This document shows, one piece after another, positions 58,274-64,000 of a stretch of DNA of 64,000 nt (position 1 is its first letter; every line of letters starts with the position of its first letter). Below the pieces are notes generated by a model. The model did not search any database. It saw only the letters and a list, made by a program, of their open reading frames with translations, and was not told the DNA's origin. Location: NCBI GenBank assembly GCA_030151225.1, contig JASLEG010000068.1, forward strand, positions 62,001-126,000. Reading direction: 5' to 3'. Both the position numbers and the translations under genes were made by a program. The stretch comes from Burkholderia sp. Its GTDB lineage: Bacteria; Pseudomonadota; Gammaproteobacteria; Burkholderiales; Burkholderiaceae.

Positions 58274-59714
58274 ACGTCAGGTCGCGCAGCGCCGCTTCGG
58301 CGCTCGCGTGGCGGAACACGAAGCCATCCGCCAGCAGCCGCGCCGGCGCCACGTGCTGGCCGTCGAGCAGCAGCTGCGCCATCTCGCCGGCGGCCAGCCG
58401 CAGCGGCGCGGCCGGCAGGTGGCACCACACGGGGCGCCGCAGCACGCGGCCCACGGTGCGCGCGAACTCGCGCTGGCTCAGCGGCTGCGGGGCCACGGCG
58501 TTGTACACGCCGCGCATGCGCTCGCCGAACAGCGCCTCGGCCACGATCCGCAGCACGTCGTCGCGATGGATCCAGCTCATCACCTGCGTGCCGCTGCCGA
58601 GCCTGCCGCCGAAGCCGAGGTAATACGGCATCAGCATCGGCGGCAGCGCGCCGCCCGGGCCGAACACCACGCCCAGGCGCAGCACCACCTTGCGCACCGG
58701 CATCGCGTCGAGCGGCGCGGTGGCCGCCTCCCAGCGCCGGCACAGCTCGGACATGAAACCGGCGCCGGCCGCGCTCGTTTCGTCGAGCCGCTCGGCGGCG
58801 TCGCGCACGCCGTAATAGCCGATCGCCGAGGCCTGGATCCACACCGCGGGCCGCTGCGTGGCCGTCGCCACCCAGCGCAGCAGCGCCTCGGTCACGCCCA
58901 CCCGGCTCGCGAGCAGCACCGCCTGGCGGCGCGCGCTCCAGCGCGGGCCCAGCACGGGCGCGCCGGCCAGGTTGATCACGGCGTCGAAGCGCTCGTCGCG
59001 ATGCAGTCGGTCGATCGACTCGATGCAGCGCGCGCGGCCCCGGAAGGCGTGGGCGGCCGCGAGCGGCGAACGCGCGAGCACGGTCACGGCGTGGCCCGCG
59101 TCGAGCAGTTGCCGGACCAGCGCCTCGCCGATGAAGCCGGTGCCGCCCGTCACGAGCACCCGGCGGTGCGGCTGCCCCGCGAACGGATTCGGCGGCGGCG
59201 TGCGCCGCGCCAGCCGCCGCGCGGCCAGGCCGTCGCGCACGCCCGACAGGCCCACGCCGAGCGCGAACACCGTCAGCACCCAGCCGCGCCAGCCGAGATC
59301 GATCGAGGCCAGCGCCGTGGGCTGCCTGGACCACGCCCACAGCTGCATCGCGTAGAGGCCGAACAGCGCGCCGCCGTTGATGGCCAGCACGGTGTGCGTG
59401 ATCCGCTCGGTGGCAGGCAGCTTGCGGCTGCCGTCCTCCACCACGAAATCCCAGAGCGTGAGCAGGATCTCCACCGCGATCAGCGCGGCCACGGCCCGGA
59501 CCCACGCGCCGTGAAAGGCCAGATTCGCCATCGCCGCGAACAGCAGCGCGTAGAGCAGCGCGCGCACGCAGTGGATCGCGAGCTCGCGGCCGGCCTGCGC
59601 GCGGTGCGCGAGATCCTCGGTCAGTTCGTGGTGATAGAGCGTGTCGAACGCGCCGAGGCAGCCCTGCACGAGCAGCAGCGCGATCGCCCAGTCGAAGGCG
59701 GGCAAGGTGTTCAT
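58263..59714 (-). CDS. TIGR01777-family epimerase with N-terminal membrane domain
   Basis: A 483-residue fusion. Residues 1-180 are about four membrane helices (DWAIALLLVQGCLGAFDTLY, ALLYALLFAAMANLAF, WRGWVLTVFALGVGLSGV). Residues 185-483 are an extended SDR of the TIGR01777/YfcH type: VLVTGGTGFIGEALVRQLLD, FDAVINLAGAPVLGPRWSAR, YYGVRDAAERLDETSAAG, PMLMPYYLGFGGRLGSGTQV. The reaction is unknown; nucleotide-sugar or nucleotide-linked epimerase is the family name only. Its ATG overlaps the stop of the DCC-family gene (ATGA). Confidence 0.9.
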   Translation of the reverse strand: MNTLPAFDWAIALLLVQGCLGAFDTLYHHELTEDLAHRAQAGRELAIHCVRALLYALLFAAMANLAFHGAWVRAVAALIAVEILLTLWDFVVEDGSRKLPATERITHTVLAINGGALFGLYAMQLWAWSRQPTALASIDLGWRGWVLTVFALGVGLSGVRDGLAARRLARRTPPPNPFAGQPHRRVLVTGGTGFIGEALVRQLLDAGHAVTVLARSPLAAAHAFRGRARCIESIDRLHRDERFDAVINLAGAPVLGPRWSARRQAVLLASRVGVTEALLRWVATATQRPAVWIQASAIGYYGVRDAAERLDETSAAGAGFMSELCRRWEAATAPLDAMPVRKVVLRLGVVFGPGGALPPMLMPYYLGFGGRLGSGTQVMSWIHRDDVLRIVAEALFGERMRGVYNAVAPQPLSQREFARTVGRVLRRPVWCHLPAAPLRLAAGEMAQLLLDGQHVAPARLLADGFVFRHASAEAALRDLTFRP

Positions 59715-60640
59715 GCGCGGTCCGCCTTCCAGAGCCAGGCGAGCGGCGGCACGAGCAGCAGCAGCGCCACGGCGTCGATCGCGACGTTCACCATCACGCC
59801 GGCCCGCCACGAGGTGGCGATGTCCTGCGGCGCCCACAGCAGCAGGCCCGCCAGCAGCCAGCCCCAGATCGCGCGCTGCCGCAGGCGGTTGCCGAGATGC
59901 ACGAGCGCCAGCATCCACACGCCCGCGCACTGCACGGTCGCGCCGAACAGCGCGAGCCACCAGAGCTGCTGCGCGCGCGCCGAGGCCGGCACCTGCGCGC
60001 CGCCCCAGAACTGCCGCTCGATGGCGGCGTGATACGGCGCGAGCACCGGATGCGCGGCGAGCAGCGGCAGCAGCACGCCCACCGCCAGATGCGCGACGGC
60101 GGCCGCGTAGAGCCAGAGGACCAGCCAGCGGCGCAGCGCATGGCGCGGCGGGCGAGCCGAGGATATGGCAGCGGATGGGCTTGCCGGCGCGGGGTTCGCC
60201 GACGCGGCGGCGCCCTGCCCGCTGCTCAGGAATGGATTGCCGATCGGGCACGCGCCGTCGTCGCAGGCCGGTGCCGGGCGGCCGCCGAAGCGGCTCGACA
60301 AGGCATAGCGGTTGCGGGCCAGCACCCGGTACCCGGCGGCGCACGCCGCGCGCACGCCCGGCACGCGCAGCGGCCAGACCGCCCAGCCGCGCCCCACCGC
60401 CGTGCAGGCCGCGATCAGGCTGTCGATGCCCGCGAGCACCCGGCCGTCGGCCGTGCGCGCGTGGATCTCGCGATTCAGCGCGGCCAGCCCGACGCCGAGC
60501 GGCGCGGGGTCGAAGCCGACGGCGGCGATGTCGACGAAGGCGAGCCGGCCTTCCGTGTCCCAGCGCGCGAAGCGCTGCATCTGGGCCGTGCACAGCGCAC
60601 AGCGTCCATCGAAATACAGTTCGAGCGCGATGCTTGTCAT
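59711..60640 (-). CDS. DCC-family (DUF393) thiol oxidoreductase-like protein
   Basis: A 309-residue protein. Residues 1-120 are a DCC (DUF393) domain with a thioredoxin-like DGRCALCTAQM motif near residue 12 and later GIDSLIAACTAVGRGW. Residues about 165-309 have four to five membrane helices (LRRWLVLWLYAAAVAHLAVG, LLAGLLLWAPQDIATSW). It is probably a membrane-bound thiol-disulfide or related redox protein, translationally coupled to the epimerase fusion. The promoter at 60707-60736 with a strong palindrome drives the pair. Confidence 0.88.
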   Translation of the reverse strand: MTSIALELYFDGRCALCTAQMQRFARWDTEGRLAFVDIAAVGFDPAPLGVGLAALNREIHARTADGRVLAGIDSLIAACTAVGRGWAVWPLRVPGVRAACAAGYRVLARNRYALSSRFGGRPAPACDDGACPIGNPFLSSGQGAAASANPAPASPSAAISSARPPRHALRRWLVLWLYAAAVAHLAVGVLLPLLAAHPVLAPYHAAIERQFWGGAQVPASARAQQLWWLALFGATVQCAGVWMLALVHLGNRLRQRAIWGWLLAGLLLWAPQDIATSWRAGVMVNVAIDAVALLLLVPPLAWLWKADRA

Positions 60641-61049
60641 GACGAGTCCCTTCCCGACGGGTGTCGGAAATGCATCCGATTTTTCTAAAATTTCTGTAAC
60701 GACAGAAATTTACGAAATAACGGAACTTCATGTCAAGCGGTTTGCCTCGAAGGAGGCGTCCGCCCTGCATCGCGCAAATTCAGCTATACAAACGGATTCA
60801 GGCGCGTAGGATGGGAAGCTTGCGAAGCCGCATCGTCGGTTGCACCGCATCCCTCCGAATTCGCTGCGCGGGCCACGCCATCCGCCCGTTTCCTCCTTTC
60901 CTCACTGCCCCTGTCGCTGTCGCCGCCTTCGCGGCGCATGCTCGACCGTCGCGTTCGCAGCACCGCATCCGGCGGGTACGTGTCCGTACCCGCCGCCTCA
61001 TCCCGTTTGCCTCGCTCCGGCCACCTGCCGGAGATACCGGAGTCGCACC
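60641..61049. other. divergent intergenic region
   Basis: A 409-base gap holding the palindromic operator and promoter of the leftward DCC/epimerase operon near 60688-60736. The remaining part, up to the small gene at 61050, shows no other element that I can support. Confidence 0.55.
60688..60736 (-). promoter_or_regulatory. promoter with palindromic operator
   Basis: On the minus strand TTGACA (60736-60731), 18 bases, TAAATT (60712-60707). Overlapping the -10 is a perfect inverted repeat, AAATTTCTGT (60688-60697), AACG, ACAGAAATTT (60702-60711). A repressor, TetR- or PadR-like, would block polymerase; its gene is not in the window. Confidence 0.65.
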
Positions 61050-61442
61050 ATGAATTCTTCACGCCTGCTGCAATCGATCCCCGACGACGCCCCGGCGCTC
61101 GCCGGCCTGCCGCCGCCCCTGTCCGCCACGGAACGTGCCGGACCGGCCTGCGCGATCGGCGCACCGTGCGAGGACGGCGCCACGCGCCTGCTCGTGCTTC
61201 CGGCGAACGTGGCCGGCACACCGGCCGCTGCCGCCGCCGCCCCGCCGTTCCGGGTGGATCCCACCCCACGCCGGGCCGACGGCGAATACATCGCGCATGC
61301 GCGCATCAGTTCGAATCGAGCGGACGGCACCGAATACGACGTGCATTTCAGCCGCGACCTGGCCGGCTTCGACCGGCGCACCGACGCCATCGCCTACGCG
61401 CGCAACTGGGCGCAGGCCTGGGTGCAGGCGAATTACCGCTGA
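61050..61442 (+). CDS. small uncharacterised protein, DUF6723-like
   Basis: A 130-residue protein; GGAG precedes the ATG at 61050. The first 70 residues are Ala/Pro-rich. The last 50 (ADGEYIAHARISSNRADGTE, YDVHFSRDLAGFDRRTDAIA, then YARNWAQAWV) form a compact domain I recall as a Burkholderia family of unknown function, similar to DUF6723. There is no signal peptide. Cytosolic role unknown. Confidence 0.7.
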   Translation: MNSSRLLQSIPDDAPALAGLPPPLSATERAGPACAIGAPCEDGATRLLVLPANVAGTPAAAAAAPPFRVDPTPRRADGEYIAHARISSNRADGTEYDVHFSRDLAGFDRRTDAIAYARNWAQAWVQANYR

Positions 61443-61513
61443 GTGCCGGGGCGAGGCGAACGGCGCCCGCGTGGCGTCGCCGCGATCTCGACGGCTCGGC
61501 GGCGTTTGCGCGC

Positions 61514-62842
61514 TCAGCTCGACAATCCGCCGAGCCGCGCCACCACGGCCTCGAAATCGGGCCGCCCCGCCACGTCCTCGGCCAGGCACTCGGCCGTCAG
61601 TTGCACGAGCGCCGCCATCACGTCCGCGCGCCTCGCTTCCGTGCGCGCCACGAGTTCCTCGAGCAGGCAGCCGAACGCGCGCACCTCCACCCGCTGCAGC
61701 AGCGCGGCGCGCTTCGCGTCGCCCGTGTCGACGATCGACGCCGCGCCGAAGTCGCCGAGCATCGCGTGGCCGGCGCCGTCGTGCAGGATGTTGTGCGCAT
61801 ACAGATCGCCGTGCACGATGCCGCGCCCGTGCAGATGCGCGGCCGCCGAGGCGATGCCGTGCGCGATCCGCAGCGTGGTGCCGAGGCTGAAGCGCCGATC
61901 CTCGGGATAGACGTCGCGCGTGCAGCTATCGAAGCTCGGCGGCGCGGCCAGCACCTCGAAGTCGTGCTCGACGAGCGGCATCACGAGCCCCGTTTCGTCC
62001 ATCGGATGCCCGGTCACGCGGCCCAGCGCGCCGATCAGGTTCGGGTGCGTGCCCGCATGCAGGCACGCGGCCATCTCGCGATCGGGCAGCCCGTCGCTGG
62101 TCACCGCGCCCTTGAACAGCTTCACGGCCACCGCCTGCTGCGGGTGATGATCGGCCGACAGGCGCGTGGCGCGATGAATCACGCCCGAGGCGCCCTCGCC
62201 GAGCTTCTGGCCCAGCGCGAGCGTGGACCACGCGATGTCGGGCACGGCGCTGCTCGCGGCGGCGGCCGCTTCGGCCGCACTCGCGAACGGGTTGCCGGCA
62301 TAGGCCAGCCACGCGAGCCGCGGCAGCGCGAGCAGCCAGTCGGGCAGGCGCGCGAAGCGGTTCGCGGCGAGCCGCACGAGCTCGAGCCGCGTGCAGGCGG
62401 CCATCTCGTCGGGCAGCGCGGCGAGCCGGTTGCCGGCCAGCATCAGCTTCTGCAGCTCGGTGCAGGCGCCGAGCTCGGGCGGCAGCGCCTCGACCTCGTT
62501 GTCGGTCAGGATCAGCCAGCGCAGCCGTGGCGGCAGCGCGCCGGCCGGCACGCGGCGAATCCGGTTCGCCTTGAAGCCCACCATGCTCAGTTGCGCGCAC
62601 TCGCCGAGCATGCCGGGCAGCTCGGTGAACGGATTGTTCGAGGCGAACAGCACGCGCAGCCGGTGCAGGCGCGGCAGGTCGTCGGGCAAGGCGCTCAGCG
62701 CATTGCCCGACAGATCGAGCACTTCCAGGGTATCGGCCAGCGCGAAGATCTCGCGCGGGAATTCGGTCAGCCCGGCGGCCAGCTTCAGGTGCCGCGCCCC
62801 CGCGAGCTGTCCGGACCTCAATTGTTCGACGGTGTGTGTCAC
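61514..62842 (-). CDS. leucine-rich-repeat protein kinase
   Basis: A 442-residue protein joining an LRR domain and a protein kinase. Residues about 15-185 hold seven leucine-rich repeats ([56 protein letters not shown]). Residues about 205-442 are the kinase: glycine loop [11 protein letters not shown] (about 213), VKLF with the lysine, catalytic [10 protein letters not shown] (about 340; HRDLKxxN in eukaryotic kinases), and GDFGAASI. No signal peptide or membrane helix. It is probably a cytosolic Ser/Thr kinase; LRRs would bind the target. A eukaryotic-like effector is possible but is not required. Confidence 0.9.
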   Translation of the reverse strand: MTHTVEQLRSGQLAGARHLKLAAGLTEFPREIFALADTLEVLDLSGNALSALPDDLPRLHRLRVLFASNNPFTELPGMLGECAQLSMVGFKANRIRRVPAGALPPRLRWLILTDNEVEALPPELGACTELQKLMLAGNRLAALPDEMAACTRLELVRLAANRFARLPDWLLALPRLAWLAYAGNPFASAAEAAAAASSAVPDIAWSTLALGQKLGEGASGVIHRATRLSADHHPQQAVAVKLFKGAVTSDGLPDREMAACLHAGTHPNLIGALGRVTGHPMDETGLVMPLVEHDFEVLAAPPSFDSCTRDVYPEDRRFSLGTTLRIAHGIASAAAHLHGRGIVHGDLYAHNILHDGAGHAMLGDFGAASIVDTGDAKRAALLQRVEVRAFGCLLEELVARTEARRADVMAALVQLTAECLAEDVAGRPDFEAVVARLGGLSS

Positions 62843-63131
62843 GGCCGGTGGCGGCGGGCGCCGCGAGAGTGGGGAACGTGTCGATTCTAGCGGCTTCGGC
62901 GGCGCAGCAACAACGCCGCGAAAGCGGGCACGGCGCTTGCGCCATCACGTGGATCGGCCCCGTCGCGCCGCGCCCGTCAGGCACGTGCCACGTCACGGTC
63001 GGGCCCCGGCTGGTGCGTCGCAACACGCCGTGCGCCGCGCTCGCGCACCGCACGGCGAGCCACCTCGCGGCTCGCGCGTTCGGCCCACGATGTGCAAAGC
63101 CATTCACCGATTTACAAGGAGGTCTCCCGCC

Positions 63132-64000
63132 ATGTCATCCGGTTCATCCGCCACGCCCCCCGCCAACACCGCGCCGAAGACGGTGCCCGCTCCGCGCAAC
63201 CCGCACCTGCGCGAGATGGCGAACTGCATCCGCTTCCTGTCGATGGATGCGGTGCAGAAAGCGAACAGCGGCCACCCCGGCGCGCCGATGGGCATGGCCG
63301 ACATCGCCACGGTGCTGTTCCGCGACTTCATGAAGTTCGATGCGGCCGACCCGCACTGGATCGATCGCGACCGCTTCGTGCTGTCGAACGGCCATGCCTC
63401 GATGCTGCTGTACAGCCTGCTGTACCTGACCGGCTACGAGGACATGACGCTCGAGCAGCTCCAGCAGTTCCGCCAGGTCGGCAGCAAGACCGCCGGCCAC
63501 CCCGAATACCGTCACGCGAACGGCATCGAGCTGACCACCGGCCCGCTCGGTCAGGGCATTGCCGAATCGGTGGGCATGGCGCTGGCCGAGCGCATCCTCA
63601 ATGCGAAGTTCGGCGACGCGCTCGTCGATCACTACACCTACGTGTTCCTCGGCGACGGCTGCCTGATGGAAGGCATCAGCCAGGAAGCGATCTCGCTGGC
63701 CGGACACCTGAAGCTCGAGCGCCTGATCGCGTTCTGGGACGACAACTCGATCTCGATCGACGGCCCGACCAAACTCGCCGTGTCCGACGACGAGATCGGG
63801 CGCTTTCGCGCCTCGGGCTGGCGCGTGATCGAGATCGACGGCCACGACACCGATGCGATCCACGACGCGATCCTGCAGGCTCGCGAAGGCGACGGCCGGC
63901 CCACCATGATCGCCTGCCGCACCATCATCGGATTCGGCTTTCCGAGCCGCGCCGGCACCCAGAAGGCGCACAGCGACGCGCCCGGCCCGGAAGAGATCGC
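63132..64000 (+). CDS. tkt: transketolase, 3' end beyond window
   Basis: The first 289 codons of a transketolase that runs off the window. AAGGAGG (about 63116-63122) precedes the [60 protein letters not shown], and the thiamine-diphosphate motif [19 protein letters not shown] are present, followed by [11 protein letters not shown]. It moves two-carbon units between sugar phosphates in the pentose phosphate and Calvin pathways. In Burkholderia tkt often precedes gap and pgk; those would be to the right. Confidence 0.97.
   Translation, partial: MSSGSSATPPANTAPKTVPAPRNPHLREMANCIRFLSMDAVQKANSGHPGAPMGMADIATVLFRDFMKFDAADPHWIDRDRFVLSNGHASMLLYSLLYLTGYEDMTLEQLQQFRQVGSKTAGHPEYRHANGIELTTGPLGQGIAESVGMALAERILNAKFGDALVDHYTYVFLGDGCLMEGISQEAISLAGHLKLERLIAFWDDNSISIDGPTKLAVSDDEIGRFRASGWRVIEIDGHDTDAIHDAILQAREGDGRPTMIACRTIIGFGFPSRAGTQKAHSDAPGPEEI

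Overview
The window is high-GC DNA with the gene content of a Burkholderia. The signs are IclR/AraC/XRE-cupin regulators, several ABC and MFS uptake modules, an accessory groESL, Burkholderia-type lipoproteins and a perfect hrpII-type (HrpB) promoter. I infer a plant-associated species of the glumae/gladioli/plantarii type and a secondary replicon; neither can be proved from this sequence. No rRNA, tRNA or CRISPR was seen.

Layout. 0-4.9 kb: a chemoreceptor with a FliA-like promoter, a small fimbria-like protein, a decayed solute-binding-protein gene, an alpha/beta hydrolase, and an ORF fused from remnants of two unrelated genes. 4.9-7.4 kb: two divergent lower-GC genes, one with an F-box-like motif, bounded by that remnant and a decayed transposase end. 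7.5-12.2 kb: an IclR-controlled catabolic locus (cupin, two SDR dehydrogenases, MFS transporter) whose two promoters carry matching operator pairs. 12.2-14.2 kb: a candidate type III effector behind a hrpII box. 14.2-19.5 kb: a peptide/nickel-type ABC importer. 19.6-20.4 kb: an unrecognised gene.

20.5-25.0 kb: an AraC regulator divergent from a compact five-gene operon (serine acetyltransferase, cysteine-synthase-like PLP enzyme, methyltransferase, AzlC, AzlD). It looks like a small pathway that makes and exports a beta-substituted alanine. 25.1-29.2 kb: a nitrate/sulfonate-type ABC transporter without a binding protein, plus a possible small leader gene. 29.2-33.6 kb: an XRE-cupin regulator, class II aldolase, DapA-family lyase and a large amidohydrolase. 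34.0-35.9 kb: a secreted S1-peptidase homologue lacking two catalytic residues, and a SnoaL-like protein. 36.0-44.1 kb: a seven-gene operon coupling a PotABCD-like importer to a three-part FAD/[2Fe-2S] amine or amino-acid oxidoreductase, with a divergent IclR regulator.

44.1-54.4 kb: acyltransferase, HAD phosphatase, aldo/keto reductase, two large paired lipoproteins, a membrane-anchored protein with tandem T5orf172-like domains and a membrane protein. 54.4-60.7 kb: CIRCE-controlled groES-groEL, a second aldo/keto reductase, a DUF1304 protein, and a DCC-family plus TIGR01777-epimerase operon behind an operator-containing promoter. 61.0-64.0 kb: a small conserved protein, an LRR protein kinase and the 5' part of a transketolase gene.

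The strongest leads are the hrpII-driven effector candidate, the F-box-like protein, the cysE/cysK-like/methyltransferase/azlCD operon, and the duplicated IclR operator architecture.
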